DNA from: Gracilimonas sp031581265
GTDB lineage: Bacteria; Bacteroidota; Rhodothermia; Balneolales; Balneolaceae
Assembly: GCF_031581265.1 (NCBI RefSeq)
Contig: NZ_JAVLBQ010000002.1
Location: 1 to 64,000, forward strand
Reading direction: 5' to 3'
Length of the DNA stretch: 64,000 nucleotides
A program made the translations under genes and the position numbers. Shown in pieces: positions 8,119 through 16,360 of this stretch; within the stretch, counting starts at the first letter, position 1, and the number at the start of each line of letters is the position of its first letter. The notes beneath the pieces are model-generated. The model saw only the letters and a list, made by a program, of their open reading frames with translations. It did no database searches and was not told the DNA's origin.

Positions 8119-8367
8119 TTTTTATTTCTTTATCAGTTTATACTTGTATCTGATTCAAGCATTGAGATCCTTCGCGTTAAATATTTAATCCTTGTTTATA
8201 CTTTTTAAGCGCTCAGGATGACAACCGTTAAGAGTCTTCACTGATTTGAATCATCTTAACAAATAAAAGTTATGTGCCAGGCGATCACCCGGCTTTCCTG
8301 TATGCTAAAGATAAGGCTTTTAGCGATCGTTTTATATCCCTTAATTTTTAGATATAAAATCCCTTAA
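8119..8367. other. upstream region of rnpB, no gene seen
   Basis: About 250 AT-rich bases separate rnpB from the terminator of the next minus-strand gene. They must contain the rnpB promoter on the minus strand. No reading frame or strong repeat was seen. Confidence 0.4.
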
Positions 8368-8403
8368 CAAAAAAAGGGAAGCCTTATTGACTTCCCTTTT
8401 CAA
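8368..8403 (-). terminator. intrinsic terminator of the NIF3/coiled-coil operon
   Basis: On the minus strand AAGGGAAG, a nine-base loop, CTTCCCTT and then a run of T form a strong hairpin 20 bases beyond the stop codon of the coiled-coil gene. Confidence 0.8.
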
Positions 8404-8422
8404 AAATGTGCTGATCAAGTTA

Positions 8423-9157
8423 TCAGATAGATAGTTGTTCTTTGGCATTGTCAAAAAATGACTGATCTAATACAATGCGACCGCTGTTCTCATCAATAAT
8501 GATTTTGTTTTTGCGGCGGACTTCAACCTGTGTCTGCGGGGGAAGAGCCATTCCAAGAGCAGCTCCACGGTCCATGGCAACAACAGCCATTCCGTTGTTC
8601 AGTCCTTCACGAAGTCGCTTATAACTTCTCATATAGCGATCATCAATTTCTTCTTCAACTTCTCTGCGCTTTTTAAGAAGTCCTTCTTCTTCATCTTCCG
8701 TTGACTTAATTACTTTGTCGAGGTTATCCTTTTTCTCTTTATGAAGTTTTTCTGCTTCTTCGAGTTCACTTTCAGCTTTTTCAAGATCAGGACCAATTTC
8801 CTCTTTTCGCTTCTCAATTTCTTTGAGTCGCGACTCGGCATTTTCAATAACCTGTTTTTGCGCCTCTATTTCTTTAGTGAGAGCGTCATATTCGCGGTTA
8901 TTGCGCACGTTTAACTGCTGATCTTCGTACTTCTCTATTTTTTCTTTAGCAGTTTGAAGATCAAGTTGCAGTTTATCGTACTCAACCTTTAGGTTTTTAT
9001 CTTCATCCTTAAGATTATTGAGGCGAGCTTCTTTACGGGCAATGTCTGTTTCAAGATCAAGCACTTCTTCAGGAAGATCACCTCGGAGTTGTTTCAGTTC
9101 GTCAATGCGGCTGTCAATGTATTGCAGGTTCGCTAATTTTTGTAATACTTCTTTCAT
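8423..9157 (-). CDS. zinc-ribbon-family coiled-coil protein lacking its cysteines
   Basis: Using the internal ATG at 9157 (MKEVLQKLANLQYID) the protein has 244 residues and begins ten bases after the NIF3 stop codon. The longer frame would overlap NIF3 and is less likely. Residues about 10-180 form a long charged coiled coil. The C-terminal 55 residues match the C4-type zinc-ribbon family (CdsZ-like) in LPPQ..VEVR...I...SGRIV. However, the CxxCH and CxxCGR zinc ligands are replaced (AALGMALPP and DENSGRIV), and the whole protein has no cysteine. It is probably a structural or RNA-associated factor; the partner NIF3 is a common neighbour of this family. Confidence 0.75.
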   Translation of the reverse strand: MKEVLQKLANLQYIDSRIDELKQLRGDLPEEVLDLETDIARKEARLNNLKDEDKNLKVEYDKLQLDLQTAKEKIEKYEDQQLNVRNNREYDALTKEIEAQKQVIENAESRLKEIEKRKEEIGPDLEKAESELEEAEKLHKEKKDNLDKVIKSTEDEEEGLLKKRREVEEEIDDRYMRSYKRLREGLNNGMAVVAMDRGAALGMALPPQTQVEVRRKNKIIIDENSGRIVLDQSFFDNAKEQLSI

Positions 9158-9167
9158 GGAGTGAGAT

Positions 9168-10229
9168 TCAGCTTGGTTGAATAGTTTTAGGTTTAGTGTC
9201 CGATACATAGACCTGCATCGGATTCGTTTCAGTTCGGGTTACCGAGATTTCAATACCTTCAAATGCTTCTGATAATTCATTTTTAATAGCTTCGGCAACA
9301 GGAAATTCACTTTCATAATGACCCACATCGAGCAACAGGAAATCATCCTTCTCGGTGAAATAGTCATGGTATTTAATATCGGCCGTTACAAAGGCTTGAG
9401 CGCCGGCACTAATCGCTTTGTTCTTCAAAAATACTCCGGCTCCGCCACAAACGGCCACTTTCTTAATACGATCAACATCTCCTGAATAGCGAACGGCCTT
9501 AACATTTAATGCTTTGGAAACCAGGTGCAAAAATTCATTTTTACCAATTCCTTCTTCCGGATATTCCCCGATCACACCCATTCCAAAATTTTGTGATGTT
9601 GAAGCCAGATCAATCACCTGGAAACTTCCTTCTTTCAGCATACCCTCATTTTCAAGGGCTTTTTTCAGCACCGATACATTGTGTTGATCAATAGTTGCTT
9701 CAAAACACTTGAGTCCATCTTCCCGGCTTTTCACATCAAAATAGTGTGCTTCTTCAGCAGAATGATAGTTCAATAATTTTAGGACGGCTTCACTGTCCGC
9801 ATGAGAAGTAATAATCCTGATTTTTCGGCTGATGGAGTAGTTCTTATCTAAAAACCTCAAATTATCCAAGCCAAGAATGTTTGCCAAAACAAAAGAGACG
9901 CCATCCAATGCGGCGTCTAAGTTCGTGTGAGCAACCAGTAAGCCAATATCATTTTTAATCAGCTTGTAAATTATGCGGCCTTGTTCGTCGGTGGGATTAA
10001 TGCTTCCGATCTTGCTAAAAATAAGTGGGTGATGAGCTACAATAAGCTGGCATCCTTTTTCAATAGCTTCGGCAACAACAGCGTCGGTTACATCAAGGCA
10101 GGTAAGAACGGAGGTTACATTCGCTTCCGGGTCTCCTACAAGTAATCCGACATTATCGTAATCCATTTTTACTTTGGGTGGCGCCCACTGGTCGAGGAAA
10201 GTTGATATCTGCCGGATTCGGGTTGACAT
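9168..10229 (-). CDS. NIF3-like dinuclear metal center protein
   Basis: This 353-residue protein has family motifs. The N-terminal DYDNVGLLVGD is followed by LTCLDVTDAV.EAI, by IVAHHPLIF, which supplies two metal-binding histidines, and by VAHTNLDAALDGVS with a third. The C-terminal LLLDVGHYESE supplies the remaining His and Glu. A middle insertion (about 130-250, containing GMGVIGEYPEEG) corresponds to the PII/CutA-like domain in the longer members of the family. The biochemical role is not settled; the older name GTP cyclohydrolase type 2 is weakly supported. It is the first gene of a two-gene minus-strand operon ending in a strong terminator. Confidence 0.88.
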   Translation of the reverse strand: MSTRIRQISTFLDQWAPPKVKMDYDNVGLLVGDPEANVTSVLTCLDVTDAVVAEAIEKGCQLIVAHHPLIFSKIGSINPTDEQGRIIYKLIKNDIGLLVAHTNLDAALDGVSFVLANILGLDNLRFLDKNYSISRKIRIITSHADSEAVLKLLNYHSAEEAHYFDVKSREDGLKCFEATIDQHNVSVLKKALENEGMLKEGSFQVIDLASTSQNFGMGVIGEYPEEGIGKNEFLHLVSKALNVKAVRYSGDVDRIKKVAVCGGAGVFLKNKAISAGAQAFVTADIKYHDYFTEKDDFLLLDVGHYESEFPVAEAIKNELSEAFEGIEISVTRTETNPMQVYVSDTKPKTIQPS

Positions 10230-10423
10230 GCTATCTATCCCCTCGTTTATTTGAATCCGACATTATCGTCGAAAGCGGAATTATGAATTTGAATAATATC
10301 AATCTCAATAAGTAACCATTAATTACAATATCATTAGAGCTCCCAAAAATAAGGCTTATTCATGAATGATAAAAGCTTATCTTATGGTTAATTAAGTGAA
10401 ACCCGAAAAAACGTCTGTTTTTT

Positions 10424-11128
10424 ATGAATGAGCAAGAGATAGCTTCAAATCTTTCCGACATTCAACAAGAAATAAATAAAACCTGTGAAAAAGTCGGGCG
10501 CGACCCGAAGGATATCACCTTGGTGGCTGTTAGTAAAACCAAGCCAAATGAGGATATCCTTTCTGCGGTTACTGCCGGTCAGCTCCATTTTGGCGAAAAC
10601 CGAATGCGGGAACTTGAAGATAAAATGGAAAGCATCGCCAAGCCCGACATTGTTTGGCATTTCATCGGGAACCTTCAGACTAATAAAATTAAATACATTG
10701 CTGATCGCGTTAAATGGATTCACTCTGTTGAAAAAGCCAAATACTTAAAAGAAATCAATAAAAGAGCAGGAAAAGCCAATCGTGTTGTGAATGCATTGGT
10801 GCAGGTCAACATCAGCAATGAAAAACAGAAAGGCGGTTGTAAACCCGGAGATGTTGAAAAAATACTTGAGTCGGCCCGGGATTATAAATTTGTTAAGGTA
10901 AAAGGATTGATGGGCATGGCTTCTTTCGTGGATGATTCCGAAGAAGTTCGTTCAGAGTTTAAGTTGTTAAAAAAGCTTTTTGATGAGCACCAAGAAAACA
11001 ACTCCGGCAGTGTACAGTTAGAGCATCTTTCTATGGGCATGACCAACGACTTTAAGGTTGCTATCGAAGAAGGTGCAACCATGCTGAGAATAGGCAGTGC
11101 CATATTTGGTGCGCGAAACTATGACTAA
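10424..11128 (+). CDS. YggS/PLPBP family pyridoxal-phosphate homeostasis protein
   Basis: This 234-residue protein has the fold-type III barrel of PLP homeostasis proteins. The PLP lysine lies in LVAVSKTKP (about residue 39). Other motifs are HFGENRMRE, WHFIGNLQTNK, VNISNEKQKGG, LMGMASF and LSMGMTNDF, with a phosphate-binding LRIGSAIFG at the C-terminus. It buffers free PLP and affects amino-acid balance in the cytoplasm. It opens a plus-strand run that includes a DivIVA-domain gene. In Gram-positive genomes yggS (ylmE) is also near divIVA, so the neighbourhood is notable. Confidence 0.92.
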   Translation: MNEQEIASNLSDIQQEINKTCEKVGRDPKDITLVAVSKTKPNEDILSAVTAGQLHFGENRMRELEDKMESIAKPDIVWHFIGNLQTNKIKYIADRVKWIHSVEKAKYLKEINKRAGKANRVVNALVQVNISNEKQKGGCKPGDVEKILESARDYKFVKVKGLMGMASFVDDSEEVRSEFKLLKKLFDEHQENNSGSVQLEHLSMGMTNDFKVAIEEGATMLRIGSAIFGARNYD

Positions 11129-11182
11129 AGGTTTGCGTATGATTTTCAATCAAAAAATCAGAACTAATTAATTGAGGGCATT

Positions 11183-11494
11183 ATGTTTTTTGGATTACCT
11201 TGGTATGCCATAATCGCTATTGTTTCGGTAGCAGGTGGACTTATCTATTCGTACAAAGAAAAGGAGCTTGAAATGGAAGCTAAAAGAATGTCGGGCTCCC
11301 GGGAAGTTCACGAACTTCGTCAAATTGTACATAATTTGAAGTCCCGTGTCGAAAAGCTGGAAGCTGAAGTTTCCAATTCAAAGAAAAGCTCGGCAAAAAG
11401 TACTACTAATCCATTGAGTGATATTGAAATTGATGATGAAGTTGAGGAACAAAATTCCGATAATACTTCCAGAAGGAACAGAACTCGAAATTAA
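11183..11494 (+). CDS. small single-pass membrane protein with coiled coil
   Basis: This 103-residue protein has an N-terminal transmembrane segment (about 5-24). A heptad-like helix (about 30-72, EVHELRQIVHNLKSRVEKLE) and an acidic, Ser/Asn-rich tail follow. The layout resembles PspB-like envelope proteins, but sequence identity is not sufficient to call it so. The next gene encodes a protein of the same design 12 bases downstream, and both lie between yggS and the DivIVA gene. A role in a membrane or division-associated complex is inference from that context. Confidence 0.6.
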   Translation: MFFGLPWYAIIAIVSVAGGLIYSYKEKELEMEAKRMSGSREVHELRQIVHNLKSRVEKLEAEVSNSKKSSAKSTTNPLSDIEIDDEVEEQNSDNTSRRNRTRN

Positions 11495-11506
11495 AGGTTA
11501 AAAATT

Positions 11507-11860
11507 ATGAGTGGTGAAGAGTTTATCATTGCGATTGTTGCCATTATCGGCGGATTGGGGTTTGCCGGTTTTTTATTCTGGAACATTTTCAGCTTGATCA
11601 GACAGTGGATTAACAGGAAAAGCGGAAATACCGATATTGACCCTCAATTTTTTAGAGCTCTTGGGGAATTCAAGAAAAACACCGAACGAAGATTAACTAA
11701 TCTTGAGGCTATTGTATCTGACCTTGAAGAAGAACAGTATCGACTGGATGAAACGCATGAAACCATGGGCGATATTGAAATAGAAGAACAAGAAGTTCGT
11801 TCATCATCCGAAAAAGAAAAAGACAATGATGGAAATCTGCGTAACATGTTAAATGAATAA
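11507..11860 (+). CDS. small single-pass membrane protein with coiled coil (second of pair)
   Basis: This 117-residue protein has a glycine-rich transmembrane segment (about 7-30, IVAIIGGLGFAGFLFWNIF), a basic patch and a charged helix (about 50-90). An acidic C-terminal part follows. It shares the architecture but little sequence with its upstream neighbour, and likely derives from the same type of gene. The 12-base spacing suggests one transcript. No family is recognised; a membrane anchor or scaffold near the DivIVA-domain protein is a reasonable guess only. Confidence 0.6.
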   Translation: MSGEEFIIAIVAIIGGLGFAGFLFWNIFSLIRQWINRKSGNTDIDPQFFRALGEFKKNTERRLTNLEAIVSDLEEEQYRLDETHETMGDIEIEEQEVRSSSEKEKDNDGNLRNMLNE

Positions 11861-11904
11861 ATGTTACTTTTAATAGGCCTTTAAGAAGATAAAATCAGGT
11901 TTTT

Positions 11905-12555
11905 ATGAAACTCACACCGCTTGAGATAAAACAACAATCTTTCGAAAAATCACTCCGTGGATATGACACCGGAGATGTTGATGCTTTCCTTACTTTAGTC
12001 GCAAACGAATTTGAACACCTGATTAATAAAAACCGGGAATTAGAGCAGGAAATTGATAAACTGACTGAGCGCGTTAAACACTATGAACGCGTTGAAGACG
12101 CTCTTCACGAAACGCTTCAAACAGCCAAAGAATCAACCGAACAGAAAATTTCCGGGGCTAAACAAGAGGCCAAAAACACACTCCAAAAAGCCGAGATGGA
12201 AGCCGATGCTATCATCAAAGAAGCTAACCATAACCGGCAGCAAATCAGGCAAAGTATATTACGACTGCTCGATCGCCGTGAAGAAATCATAAACGGTATT
12301 TCTTCTTACTTAGATAACGCCAAAAAATCGGTTGAGAAATTCGGTAATGACGAGATGGGGGTTTTTAGTCTTCCCAAAGAAGAAAACCTCGACGAAGCTA
12401 TTGAGAATACCGGGACCACTCCGAAATTTAGTTTTGACGAAGACCTTGAAGATACTCCTTTGCAGAATAAGGACAATGATGAAGACGATGACGAAGATCA
12501 TGCCTTTCCTCCCGGAAGTGATCGCCTGGATGATATCTTAGATGAAATTGATTAA
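11905..12555 (+). CDS. DivIVA-domain protein
   Basis: This 216-residue protein has an N-terminal DivIVA lipid-binding domain with the signature LTPLEIKQQSFEKSLRGYD and VDAFL.LVANEFE. In this domain the conserved F and the loop basic residue insert in curved membranes. Residues about 40-145 are coiled coil with a KAEMEADAIIKEANHNRQQI stretch typical of DivIVA/GpsB relatives. The C-terminal part is very acidic (DNDEDDDEDH). DivIVA is best known in Gram-positives as a pole and septum marker; homologues occur in Bacteroidota-like genomes with unknown roles. It follows two membrane coiled-coil genes and yggS. Confidence 0.85.
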   Translation: MKLTPLEIKQQSFEKSLRGYDTGDVDAFLTLVANEFEHLINKNRELEQEIDKLTERVKHYERVEDALHETLQTAKESTEQKISGAKQEAKNTLQKAEMEADAIIKEANHNRQQIRQSILRLLDRREEIINGISSYLDNAKKSVEKFGNDEMGVFSLPKEENLDEAIENTGTTPKFSFDEDLEDTPLQNKDNDEDDDEDHAFPPGSDRLDDILDEID

Positions 12556-12566
12556 CCTTTTCCAAA

Positions 12567-12601
12567 TTTGATGTTTTCAAGTTGACCAGTTCTTAACTTT
12601 G
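12567..12601 (+). promoter_or_regulatory. possible Bacteroidota-type promoter of the purine phosphorylase gene
   Basis: TAACTTTG at 12594-12601 matches the TAnnTTTG -7 consensus of Bacteroidota, with TTTG at 12567-12570 upstream. The spacing is a few bases longer than usual, so this is tentative. It lies 38 bases before the ATG. Confidence 0.3.
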
Positions 12602-12638
12602 AGAATATCAATTATCCTTTTTTATAAAATATTTCTAC

Positions 12639-13475
12639 ATGAAATACGACACGGTTGAAGAATTCAGAGCAAAAAGAGACAAAGCAGTTTCCTTTATACA
12701 AGGAGAAACCGCCTTTCAACCTGAATACCTGTTTATCTTGGGAACCAGTTTAGGTCAACTTGCTGATGACATTGAAACCCATCATATAATCAGCTACAAA
12801 GATATTCCCCATTTTCCAGTCTCTACCGTAGAAAGCCATGCCGGTAAACTCATTTTTGGAAAACTTGGTGGAAAAGATGTAGTAGCCATGCAGGGTCGAT
12901 TCCATTATTATGAAGGCTATACCATGCAACAGATTGCTTTCACGGTTCGGGTAGCTATGGCCATAGGCGCGCAAACACTGATCGTAAGTAATGCCTCCGG
13001 CGGATTGAATACCAATTTCAGTCGCGGAGATATCATGCTGATTAGAGATCACATTAATTTCCAGGGAGATAATCCGCTTATCGGTCCTAATGATGATGAA
13101 CTTGGTCCGCGCTTCCCTGATATGAGTGAACCTTACACCGAGCGACTGCTGGAACTGGCTGAAAATGTAGCTTTAGAAAATGCTATAAAAATGCATCAAG
13201 GGGTGTATTTAGCCGTCACCGGACCTATGCTTGAAACCAAAGCTGAGTATCGATATATGCGTCAGCTTGGAGCAGATGTGGTGGGGATGAGTACGGTACC
13301 GGAAGTAATAACAGCCGTCCATATGGGAATGGATGTATTAGGGATTTCTGTGATCACGGATGAATGCTTCCCGGAGGCACTTGAGCCGGTAGTCATTGAA
13401 GATGTATTGGAAGCCGCCGCCATGGCAGAGCCCAAATTGACTCAGATAATAATCGGAGTTTTAGAGAGACTCTAA
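12639..13475 (+). CDS. purine-nucleoside phosphorylase (trimeric type)
   Basis: This 278-residue protein phosphorolyses inosine and guanosine to the base and ribose-1-phosphate in purine salvage. Family motifs are the phosphate loop GTSLGQLAD (about 35-43), SHAG, GRFHYYEGY with the catalytic His, and NASGGLN (purine loop). Others are LIRDHINFQGDNPLIG, GVYLAVTGPMLET and GADVVGMSTVPEV. The final part VITDECFPEA replaces the usual Asn-containing V.TN.A segment with ITD, which might shift base preference. The length agrees with the trimeric class. It follows the DivIVA gene by 83 bases and probably has its own promoter. Confidence 0.92.
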   Translation: MKYDTVEEFRAKRDKAVSFIQGETAFQPEYLFILGTSLGQLADDIETHHIISYKDIPHFPVSTVESHAGKLIFGKLGGKDVVAMQGRFHYYEGYTMQQIAFTVRVAMAIGAQTLIVSNASGGLNTNFSRGDIMLIRDHINFQGDNPLIGPNDDELGPRFPDMSEPYTERLLELAENVALENAIKMHQGVYLAVTGPMLETKAEYRYMRQLGADVVGMSTVPEVITAVHMGMDVLGISVITDECFPEALEPVVIEDVLEAAAMAEPKLTQIIIGVLERL

Positions 13476-13482
13476 CGATTAA

Positions 13483-13511
13483 TTATCCACAAAAAGCGTA
13501 ACTTTTCCACA
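13483..13511 (+). promoter_or_regulatory. two DnaA-box-like sites upstream of an acidic protein gene
   Basis: TTATCCACA at 13483-13491 is a perfect DnaA box. TTTTCCACA at 13503-13511 differs at one base, and the two starts are exactly 20 bases apart in the same orientation. They precede the next gene's ATG by 65 bases. Binding by DnaA is an inference. Confidence 0.35.
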
Positions 13512-13575
13512 AGGTCTTGCATTACTACTCGTAATTCCTTTTCTATAATAAATAACAACCAATATCCTGCCTTTT

Positions 13576-14355
13576 ATGCACATGCATTTTGATGGATTCG
13601 ATGACGAACACTGGGACGAATTCAAATGGGAAGCTCATCTGAATGAGGTTGAAAGAAAGAGCGAGCAGCTTCGAAAATTCATAGCCTCAGATTCTAAAGG
13701 TAACACCCCTCGGTGGATCACCCTTCTGCAAGAAAGCCAAAATGAAGACGACGCTTTTGAAGCGTACGTTGAAGAAGAACTACTAATGGATGAAGCCTAC
13801 TTCCCCGAAGATGAAGACGATTGGGAAGATGAAGATGATGACTGGGATGACGAGGATTTCTTATTTGGTCTTTCTGATGACGAATTCCTAAACATGGACG
13901 ATGACGATGATTTTGATGACTTTGACGAAGGCGAAGAATGGAAGAGCCTGAGTGACGAATACATCTACTCCGACTATGCTGAACTTGAGAGCCTTAACAT
14001 CTACCTGGATACCAAAGATCTCGCCGTTGATATCTTAAAGTGGTTTGAAACCGTACACCCTAAATTACACTCCAAAGATTTACACAGCTTTGTGGATGAA
14101 GTGCTGAAAATTGGAGCTAAAATTGCCGGTGGTCATTCATTCGGCTTTGAACAAGAATATATTGGCGCTAATATTGCCTATTCCAAAAAAGGACTAAATA
14201 GTGCGAATAGTGCCCTCGGTTTGCTACAGGGATTTAAAAAAGAGGGCCTTTTCACCAAAAAGCAATATCAAGAGATACACGCCCGATTGTTTGAACTGAG
14301 AAATGACATCGGAATCTATATTCAGGAACTGCGAGATCAGTTTAGATTAGGGTAG
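13576..14355 (+). CDS. unrecognised protein with an extreme acidic centre
   Basis: This 259-residue cytoplasmic protein has no signal peptide. The N-terminal 60 residues look helical. Residues about 75-120 are almost entirely Asp/Glu with Trp/Phe (runs such as DDWEDEDDDWDDED). The C-terminal half (about 135-255) is a well-ordered helical domain of mixed composition (KDLAVDILKWFETVHPKL, FGFEQEYIGANIAYSKKGL). The fold is not one I recognise. The acidic centre could be a flexible linker or a DNA- or cation-mimic. Two DnaA-like boxes lie in its leader. Confidence 0.55.
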   Translation: MHMHFDGFDDEHWDEFKWEAHLNEVERKSEQLRKFIASDSKGNTPRWITLLQESQNEDDAFEAYVEEELLMDEAYFPEDEDDWEDEDDDWDDEDFLFGLSDDEFLNMDDDDDFDDFDEGEEWKSLSDEYIYSDYAELESLNIYLDTKDLAVDILKWFETVHPKLHSKDLHSFVDEVLKIGAKIAGGHSFGFEQEYIGANIAYSKKGLNSANSALGLLQGFKKEGLFTKKQYQEIHARLFELRNDIGIYIQELRDQFRLG

Positions 14356-14382
14356 TTCGTGTTACGGTGCGAGAGTGTTTAG

Positions 14383-14428
14383 GTGTTACAGTGTTTACGT
14401 AGTTAGTATTTCGTAAACACTGTAACAC
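14383..14428. repeat. 17-bp perfect inverted repeat between convergent genes
   Basis: GTGTTACAGTGTTTACG at 14383-14399 and its exact complement at 14412-14428 flank a 12-base loop. Related words (GTGTTACGGTG, TTTCACACTGTAAAAC) lie on either side. No T-run follows, so it looks more like an interspersed palindrome than a typical terminator, although it could stop both transcripts. Confidence 0.6.
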
Positions 14429-14450
14429 TTTCACACTGTAAAACTGATAT

Positions 14451-15467
14451 TTACCAGATTCCTATTTCTTTATTTCCTTCAGAATCGGTGGCTGCTCGGA
14501 ACATGGAGCCTGTATTTGTTTTCATCGAGAAATTACCATACTTGTCTACTGCTATGAAGCCTGCATCACCGGGTTCTAACACTTCATCCACCAGATAATC
14601 CATAGATTGCTGCAAAGTAGCTTCTTGAAATTCCATATGAGCTGCCAGGGTGTGAGCCGACACATTCAGCATAATTTTCTCTCCCCAACCTGTAGCTGAT
14701 ACAGCAACTAAATTATTGGCATAGGTTCCGGAACCGATAATGGGAACATCTCCTACACGGCCATATTTTTTATTCGTCATACCACCGGTTGAGGTAGCTG
14801 CGGCTAAATTACCATTTACATCTTTGGCTACAGCTCCCACTGTACCGTATTTCCATTCCTTCTCTTCATTGGTCTCAATCAGGTTCGATTCCTGTTCTTC
14901 TGCCTTGGCTCTTTGCAAAGACTGATACCTGCGTTCCGTATAAAAGTACTCTGGGTCCACGCGTTCTACATCGGTTTCATCGGCAAAGGTCTCTGCACCA
15001 TCAGCGGAAAAGAATACGTGTTTCGAATCGGTCATAACACGGCGAGCCAGTGTAATCGGATTTTTGACTGTTGTTACTCCCGTTATTGCACCGGCATTCA
15101 GGGTTGAGCCGTCCATGATGGCGGCGTCTAATTCATTTCTGCCTTCAGAAGTAAAAACAGCTCCTTTCCCTGCATTATAGAGCTCGTTGTCTTCCATGTA
15201 ATTGACGGTTTTTTCAATCGCATCAAGGGCTGAGCCACCGTTGGCTAAAATTTCAGAGCCTATAGCTAAGGCTTCTTCCAGTGATTCCATGTAAGCTTGC
15301 TTTCGATCTTCTGGCATATCCGGGGAGACATAGCCCGCACCGCCATGAAGAGCGATGGACCATTCTTTAGTCGGTGGTTCTGCTGCGTTTTCTGTTTCCT
15401 GTTTTGGCTGACATGCAGTCAATACCAATAAAAATGATAAAGTAAGTAGCGTAGTTAGTTTATTCAT
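14451..15467 (-). CDS. isoaspartyl peptidase/L-asparaginase lipoprotein (Ntn hydrolase)
   Basis: This 338-residue protein has a lipoprotein signal (LLVLTACQ, Cys19). It belongs to the plant-type asparaginase family: ALHGGAGY near 40-46, YNAGKGAVFTSEGR, ELDAAIMDG. The autocleavage site is KYGTVGAVA, with Thr209 as the new N-terminal nucleophile, followed by ATSTGGMTNK.GRVGD and PIIGSGTYA. It hydrolyses beta-aspartyl dipeptides and asparagine, here in the envelope. It is convergent with the acidic-protein gene. Confidence 0.9.
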   Translation of the reverse strand: MNKLTTLLTLSFLLVLTACQPKQETENAAEPPTKEWSIALHGGAGYVSPDMPEDRKQAYMESLEEALAIGSEILANGGSALDAIEKTVNYMEDNELYNAGKGAVFTSEGRNELDAAIMDGSTLNAGAITGVTTVKNPITLARRVMTDSKHVFFSADGAETFADETDVERVDPEYFYTERRYQSLQRAKAEEQESNLIETNEEKEWKYGTVGAVAKDVNGNLAAATSTGGMTNKKYGRVGDVPIIGSGTYANNLVAVSATGWGEKIMLNVSAHTLAAHMEFQEATLQQSMDYLVDEVLEPGDAGFIAVDKYGNFSMKTNTGSMFRAATDSEGNKEIGIW

Positions 15468-15670
15468 AGTCTTTAAATTTGGTTCAGCTGATTATACTGT
15501 TCAATTTCCCCATATTAAAGTTTCATTGATTAAAATTTACCGCTTTTAGCAGTTTTTTAGTTTTTCTTTGTTATTCACCGAGTGAATTGGTTCGTTCATC
15601 GAAAATATTTTATGGATTGTTCAGGTGTTCTTTTCTTTGGTGCAACTCAATAACCAGAAATAAAAACATT

Positions 15671-16360
15671 ATGAATAATCATCTGAAAATTTTCGTTCTT
15701 ATAGCAATTGTTGCTCTGATTAGCAGTGGTTGCTTTCTTAAATCTGCACACCCTTTAATCACGAGCCAAAACGTCAAGATGATGGAGGGGATTGAAGGGG
15801 TGTATGAATCCAAAGATACCCGGTGGACTTTTGCCTCCGATAAAACTCCTGAAGTTATTGCTCAAATTATAAAATCATATCCCAGTGATGATGTTAGCTT
15901 TGATCCCGGTGAAACTGATTCCCTGGGCTTCCCTGGGTACTTAATTCTACGTGAAAAACCGGATGAACCTAATTTCAACCCTGAAATTTATATTGGTATG
16001 ACGGGCGAAATTGACGGTACTTATTATTTAAACCTTAAATTGTTTGAAGTTGATTTGGAGGTAAATTCCACTTTCGCAAATTCTCATCGGCTGAATGTGA
16101 ACACCTTTTCTAAAGTGCAGTTACAAAATGACCGTCTTGTGATTGAACCCTTTGCAAGTTCTTGGATACGTGACCTAATTTCGAACAATCAGGTGCGCAT
16201 TAAACATGAACGTATGTATTCTGAATTTGATGACTCCTCTGAAATCTTGATAACCGCATCTTCGGATGAGCTCCATAAATTTGTATCTAAATATGGAAAT
16301 GAGGAGAATGCGTATGAAGATCCTATTATTTTAGAAAAAATGAGTCCCATAAATGAATAA
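15671..16360 (+). CDS. lipoprotein of unknown function, linked to LytS/LytTR genes
   Basis: The ATG at 15671 gives a 229-residue protein with a lipobox ending ISSGC (about Cys19). The longer in-frame extension upstream has no signal and is dismissed. The mature part is beta-rich (YIGMTGEIDGTYYLNLKLFEVD) without a known motif. Its 3' end overlaps the histidine kinase gene by eight bases, so it is the first gene of a three-gene operon with a LytS-type kinase and a LytTR regulator. It might be an envelope sensor component; this is inference from coupling only. Confidence 0.65.
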   Translation: MNNHLKIFVLIAIVALISSGCFLKSAHPLITSQNVKMMEGIEGVYESKDTRWTFASDKTPEVIAQIIKSYPSDDVSFDPGETDSLGFPGYLILREKPDEPNFNPEIYIGMTGEIDGTYYLNLKLFEVDLEVNSTFANSHRLNVNTFSKVQLQNDRLVIEPFASSWIRDLISNNQVRIKHERMYSEFDDSSEILITASSDELHKFVSKYGNEENAYEDPIILEKMSPINE

